Origin: Streptomyces sp. NBC_01754
Lineage (GTDB): Bacteria > Actinomycetota > Actinomycetes > Streptomycetales > Streptomycetaceae
Direction of reading: 5' to 3'
Assembly (NCBI RefSeq): GCF_035918015.1
Contig: NZ_CP109132.1
Coordinates: 7,006,001-7,070,000, forward strand
Length of the DNA: 64,000 nt
The stretch's first letter is position 1. Every line of letters begins with the position of its first letter. Below, piece by piece: positions 1-9,260 of this stretch. The notes under the pieces were generated by a model. That model saw nothing but the letters and a program-made list of their open reading frames with translations. It did no database searches and was not told where the DNA came from. The position numbers and the translations under genes were made by a program.

Positions 1-288
1 GGTCAGCGGGGGTTCGACGGCGGGGGCCAGACGCTGGCGCGGACCGTGCTCACCGTCCTCGACGCGCACCCGCAGCGCGTCGGTCTCGCCGGTGACGCGC
101 CGCAGGGCCTCGGTGAACACCCCGGGGTCGAGGGGGCCGTCGATCTCCAGGCACTCCGCGGTGTTCTGCGCGGGGCTCAGCGGGTCGAGCGACTGGGCGT
201 ACCACATGCCGGACTGGGCGGCGGTCAGCGGGAGCGACAGCGGGCCGGGGCCGGGGGGAGGGGCGCCGTCGGTGAGCAGGGCCGTCAT
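1..288 (-). CDS. dhbF: NRPS, N-terminal fragment of the siderophore synthetase (partial)
   Basis: Only the first 96 codons are in the window; the gene continues past the left edge. After a proline-rich leader the residues around 18-30 (LPLTAAQSGMWYAQSLDPLS) match the first core motif of an NRPS condensation domain and resemble EntF/DhbF, which condense 2,3-dihydroxybenzoate with amino acids. The ATG at 288 overlaps the stop of the upstream aryl carrier protein gene (ATGA), so the two are translationally coupled. By context this synthetase takes the aryl group loaded on that carrier protein. Amino-acid specificity, module count and thioesterase lie outside the window, so the exact siderophore (griseobactin-like or other) cannot be named. 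Confidence 0.85.
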   Translation of the reverse strand, partial: MTALLTDGAPPPGPGPLSLPLTAAQSGMWYAQSLDPLSPAQNTAECLEIDGPLDPGVFTEALRRVTGETDALRVRVEDGEHGPRQRLAPAVEPPLT

Positions 289-515
289 GAGACGACCCCC
301 AGCAGGGCGGACCAGCTCTCGACGGAGGGCCGCTCGGCCAGGTCCGCGAAGTCCGCCCGGACGTCGTGGTCCCGGCGCCAGCGCCCGAGCAGCGCCATGA
401 TGCGGACGGAGTCCAGTCCGTAGTCCAGCAGGTTCTCGTCCACGGGTATGTCGGCGGGGTCCTCACCGAGCGCGTCGGCGACGTCGGCGCGGATCAGGTC
501 CAGGGTGAGCGCCAT
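285..515 (-). CDS. Stand-alone aryl carrier protein for 2,3-dihydroxybenzoate
   Basis: A 76-residue acidic carrier protein. The phosphopantetheine attachment site is Ser36 in YGLDSVRIM, the usual DSxR context of aryl carrier proteins. It should hold 2,3-DHB as a thioester after activation by the adjacent AMP ligase and present it to the NRPS. In Escherichia coli EntB and Bacillus DhbB this domain is fused to the C-terminus of isochorismatase; here it is a separate gene 5 nt after the isochorismatase stop. The ATG at 515 is chosen because the product then has exact carrier-protein length; open frame further upstream is antisense/overlap noise. Confidence 0.88.
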   Translation of the reverse strand: MALTLDLIRADVADALGEDPADIPVDENLLDYGLDSVRIMALLGRWRRDHDVRADFADLAERPSVESWSALLGVVS

Positions 516-520
516 GGCGG

Positions 521-1153
521 TCAGATCTCCTTCAGCAGCGCGTCGGTGGTGGTCACACGGGCGCAGCGGCCGGCCGCGTAGCGCAGGGCCATGTCGTGGT
601 CCTCGCGCGAGAAGTCGGCCACCGCGTCGGCCACCACGAACGCCTGGATGTCCCGCATCCACGCGTCGGCCGCGCTCATGAGGACGCCGATGTGCGCGTA
701 GACCCCGGTGACCACCAGTTGGTCACGGCCGGCCTCGTGCAGCACGTCCGCCAGCCGGGTGCGGACGAAGGCGCTGTACTTCCACTTGGTCAGGACGACG
801 TCCCCGTCCGCGGGTGCGACGGCCTCCGGTACGGCCAGGGCCTCGGGGGCGTCCGCGGCCCCGGGGCCCCAGAAGTCGAGTTGGAGGCCGCGCTCCTCGG
901 GAGTCTGGCCGCCCTTCTGGGCCGAGTAGACCACCGGGACACCGGCTCTGCGGCACTCCTTGATGATGCGGGCGGTGTTGTCGAGCATTCCGGTCAGCGG
1001 CTGCTCACCGGCCGGGTAGGCGCTGAGGAAGTGGTTCTGGAGATCGTGGACCAGGAGTACGGCGCGTGCCGGGTCGACGCTCCAGTCGACGCGGCCGGCG
1101 GGCAGTTCGGCTCCGGTCGGCAGGGCGTAGGGAGCGATGGCGGGAAGGGCCAT
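521..1153 (-). CDS. dhbB: Isochorismatase (2,3-dihydro-2,3-dihydroxybenzoate synthase)
   Basis: Hydrolyses isochorismate to 2,3-dihydro-2,3-dihydroxybenzoate plus pyruvate, the second step of 2,3-DHB synthesis. The 210-residue protein has the cysteine-hydrolase-fold pattern of the EntB isochorismatase domain: the strand VLLVHDLQNHF with the catalytic Asp, TKWKYSAF with the conserved Lys, and the segment VVTGVYAHIGVLMSA. It ends right after the isochorismatase domain, where EntB (about 285 residues) would continue into a carrier domain; that domain is the next gene. It sits in the operon AMP ligase - isochorismatase - carrier - NRPS, with a 35-nt gap after the ligase. Confidence 0.92.
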   Translation of the reverse strand: MALPAIAPYALPTGAELPAGRVDWSVDPARAVLLVHDLQNHFLSAYPAGEQPLTGMLDNTARIIKECRRAGVPVVYSAQKGGQTPEERGLQLDFWGPGAADAPEALAVPEAVAPADGDVVLTKWKYSAFVRTRLADVLHEAGRDQLVVTGVYAHIGVLMSAADAWMRDIQAFVVADAVADFSREDHDMALRYAAGRCARVTTTDALLKEI

Positions 1154-1188
1154 GGGTGGGGGACCTTTCGGTGCCGCTCGGGGCGGAC

Positions 1189-2865
1189 TCAGTGCTGACG
1201 CGTGGCGGTCCGGGCGGGGGCCGCGTCGGAACGCAGCCCGTTCTTGCTGACCTTGCCGATGCCGGTCTGCGGGAAGGCGTCGACGAACTCGACGAGGTCG
1301 GGGACCTTGTAGGCGGCGACACCCCGTTCGCGTACCAGTCTCTTGACGGCGGGTGCCTTCATCGGCTCGGCGCCCTCGCGCAGGATGACGTAGGCCAGGG
1401 AGCGTTCGCCGAGGTAGGTGTCGGCGACGCCCACCACGGAGACGTCGTGGACGGACGGATGGGAGAGGATGATGTTCTCGATCTCCTCGGGCGCGATCTT
1501 CTCGCCGCCCCGGTTGATCTGGTCCTTGGCCCGGCCCTCGACGACGAGGTGCCCCGACGGGGTGCGGCGCACGATGTCGCCGGTGCGGTAAAAGCCGTCG
1601 GAGGTGAACGCCCGGGCGTTGTGCTCAGGGGCACGCCAGTAGCCGCGGATCGTGTAGGGGCCCCGGGTCAGCAGATGCCCGTAGCCGTCCTCCGGGACCT
1701 CCTGGTCCTCGTCGTCGACGACGAGGATCTCGTCGTCCGGGGAGATGGGGCGGCCCTGGGTCGTGACGACCGTCTCCTGGTCGTCGTCCAGGCGTGTGTA
1801 GTTGACGAGCCCTTCGGCCATGCCGAAGACCTGCATGAGCCGGCAGCCCAGAGCGGGCTCCAGACGGCGGGCCGCGGCCTCGCTGTACTTGGCGCCTCCG
1901 ACCAGGACCAGGCCGAGACTGGAGAGGTCGTCCTTCGTGTCCAGGGCGGCCTCCGTCCAGACCAGGGCGAGCGGCGGCACCATGCCCGTCATGGTGACGC
2001 GCTCCGCCTCCACCAGGGGGAAGGCCGTCGCCGGGTCGGGGCGGGGGCAGAGCACGACCGTGCCGCCGGCGTACAGGGTGCCGAGCCAGCCGGGTGAGCT
2101 CATCGGGAAGTTGTGCGCGGCGGGCAGCAGGACCAGGAACCGGGTGTCCGCGTCGACCCCGCAGATCTCGTTGGACCCGCGCAGCGAGTAGATGTAGTCG
2201 TCGTGCGTACGGGGGATGAGCTTGGGCACCCCCGTCGTACCGCCCGACAGCTGGAGGAACGCCAGGTCGTCCGGGTCGGGGCCCTCGGGCGCTCCCGCCG
2301 GGTCGCACGGCACCTCGGACAGCGGGGTGTGCTCGCCCGGGTCGCCGACGACGAACACGTGCCGCAGCGCGGGTGTGCCCGCTTTGACCTTCGAGGCGAG
2401 CTCGCGGTGGTCGAAACCGGCGTGCCGGTCGGGGATCACGTACGCGACGGCCTCGGTGAACGAGCAGAAGTAGGCGATCTCCGTCTCCCGGTGCGCGGGC
2501 AGCGCGTACACCGGCAGGGCGCCGATACGGAACAGCGCGAAGACCACCTCGACGAACTCGCCGACGTTGGGGAGCTGGAGGACGACCCGGTCGCCTTTGG
2601 CCATCCCCCGTGCGGCGAAGCCGGCGGCCAGCCGGGCCGAGCGTTCCTCCAGCTCCCGGTAGGTCCACACCCGGCGCCCGGGTGCCGGGTCCACGACCGC
2701 GATCCGGTCCGGGTGGGCGGCGGCGCGTTCGGCGAGCACGGAGCCGAACGTCTCGCCGCGCCAGTGGCCGGCCGCGCGGTAGCGCTCGGCGAACTCGGCG
2801 GGCCAGGTGGGCGCGTCGGGCTCCGCGGCGGGGGCGGCGGCGCCGGTCGTCGCGGTGGGGGTCAC
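1189..2865 (-). CDS. dhbE: 2,3-dihydroxybenzoate-AMP ligase
   Basis: Adenylates 2,3-DHB and transfers it to the aryl carrier protein (EntE/DhbE role). The 558-residue protein has the full ANL-superfamily motif set: [12 protein letters not shown] (phosphate loop), [13 protein letters not shown] (A5 with the aryl-acid type N), FYRTGDIV (A7), [15 protein letters not shown] (A8) and the C-terminal lysine in [11 protein letters not shown]. The EntE-like strings LPAHRETEI and [13 protein letters not shown] favour an aryl acid over an amino acid. The GTG at 2865 is preferred because it overlaps the stop of isochorismate synthase (GTGA) and gives family length; a much longer in-frame extension reads through the shadow of that gene. 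Confidence 0.93.
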   Translation of the reverse strand: MTPTATTGAAAPAAEPDAPTWPAEFAERYRAAGHWRGETFGSVLAERAAAHPDRIAVVDPAPGRRVWTYRELEERSARLAAGFAARGMAKGDRVVLQLPNVGEFVEVVFALFRIGALPVYALPAHRETEIAYFCSFTEAVAYVIPDRHAGFDHRELASKVKAGTPALRHVFVVGDPGEHTPLSEVPCDPAGAPEGPDPDDLAFLQLSGGTTGVPKLIPRTHDDYIYSLRGSNEICGVDADTRFLVLLPAAHNFPMSSPGWLGTLYAGGTVVLCPRPDPATAFPLVEAERVTMTGMVPPLALVWTEAALDTKDDLSSLGLVLVGGAKYSEAAARRLEPALGCRLMQVFGMAEGLVNYTRLDDDQETVVTTQGRPISPDDEILVVDDEDQEVPEDGYGHLLTRGPYTIRGYWRAPEHNARAFTSDGFYRTGDIVRRTPSGHLVVEGRAKDQINRGGEKIAPEEIENIILSHPSVHDVSVVGVADTYLGERSLAYVILREGAEPMKAPAVKRLVRERGVAAYKVPDLVEFVDAFPQTGIGKVSKNGLRSDAAPARTATRQH

Positions 2866-4064
2866 AGCGCGGCTCCCACGGCGTCCAGGAAGGTACGGAA
2901 CTTGGCCCCGGTCTCCGCGGTCTCGGCGTCGGGCGAGGACTCGGCCATCACACCGGCGCCGGCGTACAGCCGCAGGGTGCCGCCCTCGGCCTCGGCGCAG
3001 CGGATCGTCACGACCCACTCGCCGTCGCCGTCGGCGTCCTGCCAGCCGAGCATGCCGGTGTAGACGCCCCGGTCGAAGGGCTCCGACTCGGCTATGACGG
3101 CACGGGCGACGTCGGTCGGGGTGCCGCAGACCGCGGGCGTGGGGTGCAGGGCGGAGGCCAGGTCCAGCGCGGAGGCGCTCTCCGGGTCGGTGAGGTCTCC
3201 GGTGAGCGTCGTCGACAGGTGCCACATCGTCGCCGTCCGTACCAGGGTGGGCCGCTCGGGTACGTCCAGGCCCGTGCAGAACGGCGCGAGCGCCTCCCGT
3301 ACCGCGTCGACGACGACGGCGTGCTCGTGCAGGTCCTTCGGTGACTCCAGGAGCGCCGCCGCCAGCCGTACGTCCTGGGCCAGGTCGTCGCTGCGGGGCG
3401 TGGAACCGGCCAGCGGGTTGGCCACCAACCGTGCGCCCCGCCGGGCGACGAGGAGTTCGGGGCTGGCCCCGATCAGGGTGCGGCCCGGGCCGCTGGGTAC
3501 GGCGAACGTGTAGCCCTGGGGATCGCGGCGCGCCAGCCGGCTCAGCATCCCGGACAGGTCGAGGGCGTGCGGTGAGGTGAGTTCCAGGGTACGGGCGAGT
3601 ACGACCTTGTCGAACTCCCCGGCCCGCATGCGCCGGACGACGGCGGCGACCGCCTCGCCGTACCGGTCGGCGGCCGGTACCTCGCGTATGCGCCAGTCCG
3701 CGGCGTGCTCCACGTCCGGCCCGCGCAGGGCGATCAGCGGGTCCTCGCGCAGGGCGGGCGCCCGGCGCACGGACCGGGGGACCGCGAGTGCGAGCGCGCC
3801 GTCCGGTGCGAAGGGCAGCGCTCCGATGACCAGTGGCGCCGGGTCGCCCGCGCGTCGCCGCGCGTTCAGGACCTCGCGTACCCGCAGGGCCACCGGACGG
3901 GAGTCGTGGGGGACTTCGGCGGCGGTGCCGCTGCCGAGCAGGGTGTGCCGGGGGGTGGCGAGGAATCGGTCCGAGCCGGGCCGGTACGCCTCCAGCAGCG
4001 CCGTGGCCGCGCCGGGCGAGTCGACAGGTGGGGAGTCGGTGGGGACACTCAGAGGGGCGGGCAT
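2862..4064 (-). CDS. dhbC: Isochorismate synthase
   Basis: Converts chorismate to isochorismate, the committed step into catechol siderophore synthesis. The 400-residue protein has the chorismate-binding-enzyme fold in its C-terminal two thirds: [12 protein letters not shown], the substrate and metal region [12 protein letters not shown], and the terminal motif [23 protein letters not shown]. The length matches EntC/DhbC and there is no fused lyase domain, which argues against a salicylate synthase. The ATG at 4064 lies 55 nt after the stop of the dehydrogenase gene; its own stop overlaps the AMP-ligase start. Confidence 0.92.
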   Translation of the reverse strand: MPAPLSVPTDSPPVDSPGAATALLEAYRPGSDRFLATPRHTLLGSGTAAEVPHDSRPVALRVREVLNARRRAGDPAPLVIGALPFAPDGALALAVPRSVRRAPALREDPLIALRGPDVEHAADWRIREVPAADRYGEAVAAVVRRMRAGEFDKVVLARTLELTSPHALDLSGMLSRLARRDPQGYTFAVPSGPGRTLIGASPELLVARRGARLVANPLAGSTPRSDDLAQDVRLAAALLESPKDLHEHAVVVDAVREALAPFCTGLDVPERPTLVRTATMWHLSTTLTGDLTDPESASALDLASALHPTPAVCGTPTDVARAVIAESEPFDRGVYTGMLGWQDADGDGEWVVTIRCAEAEGGTLRLYAGAGVMAESSPDAETAETGAKFRTFLDAVGAAL

Positions 4065-4119
4065 GGTCGTCTCCAGTGGAGTGGGCTGGGGCGGCCGGGC
4101 GGCGCCCGGCCGTGGAGCG

Positions 4120-4917
4120 TCAGGCGCGCAGGGTGGCGCCGCCGTCCACGTACAGGTCGTGCATGGTGATGTGGCGGGCGCGGTCGGACACCAGGTAGGC
4201 GACGGCGTCCGCGATGTCGGACGGGTCGGCCATCCGGCCGAGCGGTATGCCGGTCCGGTGGCCGGCCAGGTCTCCTTCGAGGACGCCGCGCGCCCCGGCC
4301 TGCTCGTCGCCGCCGGCCGCGGCCCACATCCCCCGCTGCATGTCGGTCAGGGTCGAGCCCGGGCACACGGTGTTGCACCGCACGCCCCGGGCGGCGACCT
4401 CCAGTCCGAGGCACTTGGTGAACATGACGGCGGCGGCCTTGGAGGCGGCGTAGGCCGCCATGTCGGTCCGGGGTATCCCCGCGGCGTTGGAGGCGACGGT
4501 GACGATGCTGCCGCGCCCCCGGTCGGCCATCCGGCGCGAGGTGGCGCGCGAGACGTGGAACACGCCGTCGGTGTTGACCGCGAAGGTGGCCGCCCAGTCC
4601 TCGTCGGTCAGCTCCGCGACCGGTGAACCCCGCAGTATCCCGGCCACGTTGACCGCGATGTCGAGCGGACCGAGGGTGTCCTCCGTCTCGGCGACGAGTG
4701 CCTCGACCGCCTCGGCGTCCGTCACGTCGAGCGGGCGGGCGGTGACCCGGCCGCCGTACGCGCCGACGGCGGACGCCGTCACGCCTTCGACGGCCAGATC
4801 GGTGGCGAGGACGCGGGCGCCCTGCCCGGCCAGGGCGTGGACCACGGCCTCGCCGATGCCCCGGCCGGCCCCCGTGACGAGGGCCAGCCGGCCGGCGAGC
4901 TCGTGCTCCCCGCTCAC
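4120..4917 (-). CDS. dhbA: 2,3-dihydro-2,3-dihydroxybenzoate dehydrogenase
   Basis: NAD-dependent oxidation of 2,3-dihydro-2,3-DHB to 2,3-DHB. It is a classical 265-residue short-chain dehydrogenase with the cofactor loop TGAGRGIG near residues 15-22, a degenerate NNAG motif (NVAGI), a catalytic Ser in TVASNAAG and YAASK carrying the catalytic Tyr/Lys. The C-terminal [11 protein letters not shown] is typical of EntA/DhbA. The GTG at 4917 overlaps the stop of the siderophore-binding protein gene (GTGA), so uptake and synthesis genes share a transcript. SDR sequence alone does not fix the substrate; the assignment rests on the dhbC/dhbB/dhbE neighbours. Confidence 0.9.
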   Translation of the reverse strand: MSGEHELAGRLALVTGAGRGIGEAVVHALAGQGARVLATDLAVEGVTASAVGAYGGRVTARPLDVTDAEAVEALVAETEDTLGPLDIAVNVAGILRGSPVAELTDEDWAATFAVNTDGVFHVSRATSRRMADRGRGSIVTVASNAAGIPRTDMAAYAASKAAAVMFTKCLGLEVAARGVRCNTVCPGSTLTDMQRGMWAAAGGDEQAGARGVLEGDLAGHRTGIPLGRMADPSDIADAVAYLVSDRARHITMHDLYVDGGATLRA

Positions 4918-5897
4918 TTGACCATCGCCTTGCGGATGTCCTCCAGCACCGAGAGGGCCGCCTGCGCGCCACCCAGGCTCGTCCACTTGGAACCGTCGAT
5001 CACGGTCGCGTGCTCGCCCTTCACGGCGCCCAGCTGCCCGTAGGCAGGCTTCTTCGACAGTTCCGCGAGCAGGTCCGCGTCGGTTCCCGCGTCCAGGGTG
5101 CCGATGAAGAGCCAGTCGCCGTCGATCTCCTTGAGGTTCTCGTCGCTGAGCGGTGTCGAGTGGCCCTCGCCCTTGTCGTTCTGGATGCCGGGCCGCTTGA
5201 AGCCGAGGTCCTTCAGGACGTCGCTGATGAAGACCCCCTGCTGCATGACCGCGGTGCCCTTGGCCGAGTAGCGGGCCACGGAGACGGTGGCACCGGCCTG
5301 GTCACCGAGGTCCGCCTCGAGGGCCGCCGCCCGGGTGTCGTAGTCGGCCAGGAACTTCTCGGCCTCGTTGCTCCTGCCGAGCGTCTCGCCGGTCAGCGTC
5401 AGCGACTTCTTCCAGTCCTTGGTTCCGTCGACGGTGACGACGGTGGGGGCGATCTTCCGGAGCTGCGCGAGCACCTGCTCGTCGGCCAACTGGCCGGCCA
5501 GGATCACGTCCGGCTTGGCCTGGACGACCTTCTCGATGTCCGGACCGGTGACCGCGCCGACCACCGGGATGCCCTTCGCCTGGTCGGCGAGGTAGGCGGG
5601 GGCGCCCTTCTGGCCGCGCCCCGCGGTCAGCCCGACCGGCTCCACGCCCAGGGCGAGCGCGGAGTCCAGATCCATCTCGCTGAGGGCCACGACACGCTTG
5701 GGCGTGCCCGGGATCTCCACCTTCGTGCCGGTCGCGTCGGTTATCCGGACGGCGCTCGTCTTGCCGGCGTCTTCGGAGGCGGCCTCCGGCTCGGACGAAC
5801 CGCACGCGCTCAGCGTCAGTGCGCAGAGTGCGAGCAGGGACACCGCGGCGACGGGGCGCGTGTGGCGGCGGGCGGAAAGGAACGAGCTGGGCACCAT
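4914..5897 (-). CDS. Ferric-siderophore ABC transporter, substrate-binding lipoprotein
   Basis: Extracytoplasmic receptor for the ferric catecholate. The 327-residue protein begins with a basic region and a hydrophobic stretch ending in the lipobox LSAC (lipidated Cys32), then an acidic linker and a FepB/FhuD-type binding fold (VVALSEMDLDSALALGVEPVG; KPDVILAGQLAD). It is first in the minus-strand biosynthetic operon, and its promoter lies in the 157-bp region shared with the divergent permease/ATPase genes, which hold the only iron box seen. The missing ABC subunits are the three divergent genes at 6055-9201. Confidence 0.9.
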   Translation of the reverse strand: MVPSSFLSARRHTRPVAAVSLLALCALTLSACGSSEPEAASEDAGKTSAVRITDATGTKVEIPGTPKRVVALSEMDLDSALALGVEPVGLTAGRGQKGAPAYLADQAKGIPVVGAVTGPDIEKVVQAKPDVILAGQLADEQVLAQLRKIAPTVVTVDGTKDWKKSLTLTGETLGRSNEAEKFLADYDTRAAALEADLGDQAGATVSVARYSAKGTAVMQQGVFISDVLKDLGFKRPGIQNDKGEGHSTPLSDENLKEIDGDWLFIGTLDAGTDADLLAELSKKPAYGQLGAVKGEHATVIDGSKWTSLGGAQAALSVLEDIRKAMVK

Positions 5898-6036
5898 GGC
5901 CTTGAATCTCCGTCTGTTTCGTATCGATGGTCTGTTCCGGTGGGCTTTCCCGATGTATCTCCGGGAGAGGCCGTGTGCATGACGCTGTTTCAGGGCATGA
6001 CAAGGTCCGACCGCCCACCGGAACCGGGCGATGGGT

Positions 6037-6055
6037 TTAGGTTAGGCTAACCTTA
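6037..6055. promoter_or_regulatory. Iron box (DtxR/IdeR/DmdR operator)
   Basis: TTAGGTTAGGCTAACCTTA is a near-perfect palindrome and differs from the actinobacterial iron-box consensus TTAGGTTAGSCTAACCTAA at one position. It should bind Fe(II)-loaded DmdR1/IdeR and shut off the siderophore transport and biosynthesis arms when iron is plentiful. It ends on the A of the annotated ATG at 6055, so the operator effectively covers the transcription start of the permease operon; the binding-protein gene starts 140 bp away on the other strand. Confidence 0.9.
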
Positions 6056-7140
6056 TGTCGATAGTGCAAGGGGGCCGGCCGAGAACAGCCGAAACCCGTC
6101 AACGTGAAAGCCCGCCGGTGAAGGCGTGGATCGTTCCGTGGACCACCGCGGGACTCCTCGTCCTCCTTCTCGGTCTCGTGCTGCTCTCCCTCCTCATCGG
6201 CACGGGCTCCAGTTCCATGGGCAGCGCCTGGGACTTCGTCACCGGTGACACGGCCGCCCGCGCCGACGCCCAGATCCGGCTCGCCGTCATGGACGTACGC
6301 CTCCCGCGCACCCTCGCGGCCGTACTCGTCGGTACCTGCCTCGGCGCGGCAGGCTGCCTCCTCCAGGCGGCCACCCGCAACCCATTGGCCGAAACCGGAC
6401 TGCTGGGCGTCAACTCCGGTGCCGCTTTCTCCGTGGTCCTCGGGCTGACCTTCTTCGGCGCGAAGTCCCCCGGCGCCGTCCTCGTCTGGGCCCTCGCCGG
6501 CGGTATGGCCGCGAGCGCCGTCGTCCTGTTCTTCGCCGCGTCCGGACGGACCGCGGGCTCACCGCTGCGCCTGGTCCTGGCCGGGTCCGCGCTCGGCGCC
6601 ACCTTCCACGGCTGCACGTCCTACGTTCTGCTGGGCACCCAGTCGACCTTCGACACCTACCGCTACTGGACGATCGGCTCGCTCGCCGGAATCGAGACCT
6701 CCGACCTCCTCCCGCTGGTCCCGCTCGTCGCGATCGGCCTGCTCACCGCGCTCGGCTGCGCCCGGCCCCTTTCGGCGCTCGGCCTCGGTGACGACGGCGC
6801 CCGCTCGCTCGGCCACCACCCGGGCCGGATCCGGCTCGTGGTCGCGGGAGCCGTCTCGCTGCTCGCCGGATGCGCGGTCGCCGTGGCCGGGCCCATCGCC
6901 TTCCTCGGGCTGCTCGCCCCGTACGCCGCCCGGGCCCTGACCGGACCGCGGATGCTCGCCCAACTCGTCCTGTCCGCACTGATCGCCGCCGACATCATGA
7001 TCGTGGCGGACATCCTCGCCCGGATCGTCATCCGCCCCTGGGAGACACCGGTCAGCGTGCTGCTCGCCTTCGTGGGCGGCCCCCTGCTGGTCTGGATCGC
7101 CCGCTCCTCACGCCTTTCCACCGCGGGAGCCCAGGCATGA
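6055..7140 (+). CDS. Ferric-siderophore ABC permease (FecCD family), first subunit
   Basis: One half of the membrane channel for the ferric siderophore. The 361-residue protein has about ten hydrophobic segments and family signatures: DVRLPRTLAAVLVGTCLGAAG near the N-terminus, NPLAETGLLGVNSGAA, and VAGPIAFLGLLAPYAAR (cytoplasmic loop that contacts the ATPase). The first 21 residues are hydrophilic and unlike the family. Because the iron box ends at this ATG, translation either starts here on a leaderless mRNA or at the GTG at 6118 (VKAWIVPW), which would remove that leader. Its stop overlaps the next gene (ATGA). Confidence 0.92.
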   Translation: MSIVQGGRPRTAETRQRESPPVKAWIVPWTTAGLLVLLLGLVLLSLLIGTGSSSMGSAWDFVTGDTAARADAQIRLAVMDVRLPRTLAAVLVGTCLGAAGCLLQAATRNPLAETGLLGVNSGAAFSVVLGLTFFGAKSPGAVLVWALAGGMAASAVVLFFAASGRTAGSPLRLVLAGSALGATFHGCTSYVLLGTQSTFDTYRYWTIGSLAGIETSDLLPLVPLVAIGLLTALGCARPLSALGLGDDGARSLGHHPGRIRLVVAGAVSLLAGCAVAVAGPIAFLGLLAPYAARALTGPRMLAQLVLSALIAADIMIVADILARIVIRPWETPVSVLLAFVGGPLLVWIARSSRLSTAGAQA

Positions 7141-8369
7141 CCGAAGTGACACCGCCCGGGAGCGCCGCGCCGCCCGACGCGGGGACCCGGGGGCAGCCGC
7201 CCGGGCGCACCGCGCCGTCCGCCCGGAAGGCGGGGGCCGCCCGGCGCCAGGAGGCACCGGCTTCCCCGCACGGACCCGCCGACCCGCCGCCCGCCGGTCC
7301 CGCCGAGGCGTGCCCCGCCCCGGCCGATGTGACACCGCCCGACAGCACCGTGCTGCGCACCGGGACGCTCTCCTGGCTGTTCCCGAGCCGCAGCGCACTG
7401 GCCGCCGCGCTCCTCCTCCCGCTCCTCGCGGTCCTCATCGCCCTGGCGGTGATGGCGAGTTCGACCGGGATGAGCCTGGCCGAGACGGTGTCCGGGCTCC
7501 TCGGCACCGGGGACGCCGGCACCGTCATGATCGTCCAGGACTTCCGACTGCCGCGTATATTCGTCGGGTTGATGGTCGGCGCGGCACTCGGCATCGCCGG
7601 CTGCCTCACCCAGACCCTCGCCGGAAACCGTCTGGCCACCCCCGACCTGATCGGCGTCAACGACGGTGCCACGGCAGCCGTGGTGGCGGCCGCGGCCGGC
7701 TCCACCACCGGCATGGTCGGCGACTGGTGGCTCGGCCCGATCGGCGCCGTGGCGGCAGCCGCGATCGTCGTGCTGTGCGCGGGTGGAGCGGGCGGCGCCG
7801 GGTACCGGGTGCTCGTCACCGGCATCGGCGTCTCGACGTTCATCGGCGCCGTGAGTGACCTGATCATGTCCCGCGAGAACGACAACACCGCGGGCGGCGT
7901 GTTCCTCTGGGCCATCGGCAGTCTCAACGGGCGTGACTGGAGCGTCGGTACACCGCTCGCCCTCGTCCTGCTCGCCCTGGTACCGCTCTCCCTGGCGGTC
8001 GGGCACCGACTGCAACTGCTCCGTTTCGACGACGACATGGCGGCCTCACTCGGTGTCGACCTGCGCCGGCTGCGTGCCGGCGCGCTGGCGCTCGCCGTCG
8101 CGCTCGCCGGTACGGCCGTCGGCGTCGGCGGACCCGTCGCCTTCGTCGCCCTCGCCGCCCCGATCCTGGCGCAGCGGCTCGCCGGTCCCACCCGGGTCCC
8201 GGTCGTCGGCTCCGCCCTGACCGGAGCGGCACTGATCGCCGGGGCCGACGCGCTGGGACGCGTCGCCGCACCTGTAGAACTGCCCGTGGGCGTCGTCACC
8301 AGTGTCCTCGGCGGCCCCTTCCTGCTCTGGGTCCTGTTCCGCCCGGACCGTGCCACCGGAAAGGCATGA
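7137..8369 (+). CDS. Ferric-siderophore ABC permease (FecCD family), second subunit
   Basis: Second half of the transport channel. The 410-residue product carries about 75 residues of Pro/Ala-rich hydrophilic sequence ahead of the first membrane segment, longer than normal for this family; from there on the fold is standard (DFRLPRIFVGLMVGAALGIAG; NRLATPDLIGVNDGAT; GVGGPVAFVALAAPILAQRLAG). The ATG at 7137 overlaps the previous stop (ATGA), which supports this start despite the long leader; a start closer to the first membrane segment cannot be excluded. The ATPase gene follows after 7 nt. Confidence 0.9.
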   Translation: MTEVTPPGSAAPPDAGTRGQPPGRTAPSARKAGAARRQEAPASPHGPADPPPAGPAEACPAPADVTPPDSTVLRTGTLSWLFPSRSALAAALLLPLLAVLIALAVMASSTGMSLAETVSGLLGTGDAGTVMIVQDFRLPRIFVGLMVGAALGIAGCLTQTLAGNRLATPDLIGVNDGATAAVVAAAAGSTTGMVGDWWLGPIGAVAAAAIVVLCAGGAGGAGYRVLVTGIGVSTFIGAVSDLIMSRENDNTAGGVFLWAIGSLNGRDWSVGTPLALVLLALVPLSLAVGHRLQLLRFDDDMAASLGVDLRRLRAGALALAVALAGTAVGVGGPVAFVALAAPILAQRLAGPTRVPVVGSALTGAALIAGADALGRVAAPVELPVGVVTSVLGGPFLLWVLFRPDRATGKA

Positions 8370-8376
8370 CCACCAC

Positions 8377-9201
8377 ATGACCGACACCATCCAGACCCAC
8401 GACGGGGCACCGTCCGGCATCGAGGTCCGCGCGCTTCACTCCGGCTACCCCGGGCGCCCCGTCGTCACGGACGTCGACCTCACCGTCCAGGCCGGCGAGG
8501 TGGTCGCGATCGTCGGCCCCAACGGCTGCGGCAAGTCCACCCTGTTGCGTACGATCGCCCGGCTGCACCGCCCCGAAGCCGGTACGGTCCGTGTCGGCGG
8601 CGACGACATCTGGGAGATGAACCGGCGCCGCGCCGCACACCGTGTCGCCCTGCTGCCACAGTCGCCGCGCGCCCCGGAGGCGGTCACGGTGGCCGGTCTC
8701 GTCCGGTACGGCCGCCATCCCCGGCAGGGGCTGCTGCGCCAGTGGTCGAAGGAGGACGAGAGGGCCGTACGCGACGCGCTGGAGGCCACCGGGACGACCG
8801 GGCTGGCCGGCGAACGCCTCGACAGGCTCTCCGGCGGCCAGCGTCAGCGCTGTTGGCTCGCGATGGTCCTGGCCCAGCACACCCCGGTCATCCTGCTCGA
8901 CGAACCCACCAGCGCCCTCGACCTCGGACACGCCGTGGACGTCATGGAACTCGTCCGTGAGGTCGCCGGGACGGGGCGGACCGTCGTCATGGTCCAGCAC
9001 GACCTGGCGGCGGCGGCCCGGTACGCCGACACCCTGGTCGCCATGAAGGACGGACGCGTCGTCGCCCAGGGGGTCCCCGCCGAGACCGTCGACGAGGCCC
9101 TGGTGAAGGAGCTCTACGCGCTGGACGCCGACATCCTGCGCGCGCCCGGCGACTCCTCGCCGGTCGTGGTCCCGCGCAGCGGCAGGCTCGCGACGACGTA
9201 G
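8377..9201 (+). CDS. Ferric-siderophore ABC transporter ATP-binding protein
   Basis: Energises uptake through the two FecCD permeases. The 274-residue protein has a Walker A loop GPNGCGKST, Q-loop LLPQSPRAP, ABC signature LSGGQRQR, Walker B VILLDEPTSALD and the switch His in MVQHDLAAA, all as in FepC/FecE. It is the last gene of the divergent uptake operon and is followed at once by a GC-rich hairpin at 9201-9223. The ATG at 8377 follows a purine-rich stretch (GGAAAGG) at proper spacing. Confidence 0.94.
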   Translation: MTDTIQTHDGAPSGIEVRALHSGYPGRPVVTDVDLTVQAGEVVAIVGPNGCGKSTLLRTIARLHRPEAGTVRVGGDDIWEMNRRRAAHRVALLPQSPRAPEAVTVAGLVRYGRHPRQGLLRQWSKEDERAVRDALEATGTTGLAGERLDRLSGGQRQRCWLAMVLAQHTPVILLDEPTSALDLGHAVDVMELVREVAGTGRTVVMVQHDLAAAARYADTLVAMKDGRVVAQGVPAETVDEALVKELYALDADILRAPGDSSPVVVPRSGRLATT

Positions 9202-9223
9202 GGCGGGCGCCCGGGCCCCGCCC
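9201..9223. terminator. GC-rich hairpin between convergent genes
   Basis: GGGCGGG (9201-9207) pairs with CCCGCCC (9217-9223) around a 9-nt loop, starting on the last base of the ATPase stop codon and lying before the convergent FBP gene. There is no U-tract, as is common for Streptomyces terminators. Confidence 0.55.
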
Positions 9224-9260
9224 GTCGCCGCCGCCGCGGTGGGTGCCCGGGGCGGCCGTC

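Noticed and set aside
7052..8410. A 452-codon minus-strand frame opposite the second FecCD permease
   Set aside because: Ser/Pro/Arg/Thr-rich low-complexity translation without motifs; the plus-strand permease has the conserved family strings and proper gene overlaps.
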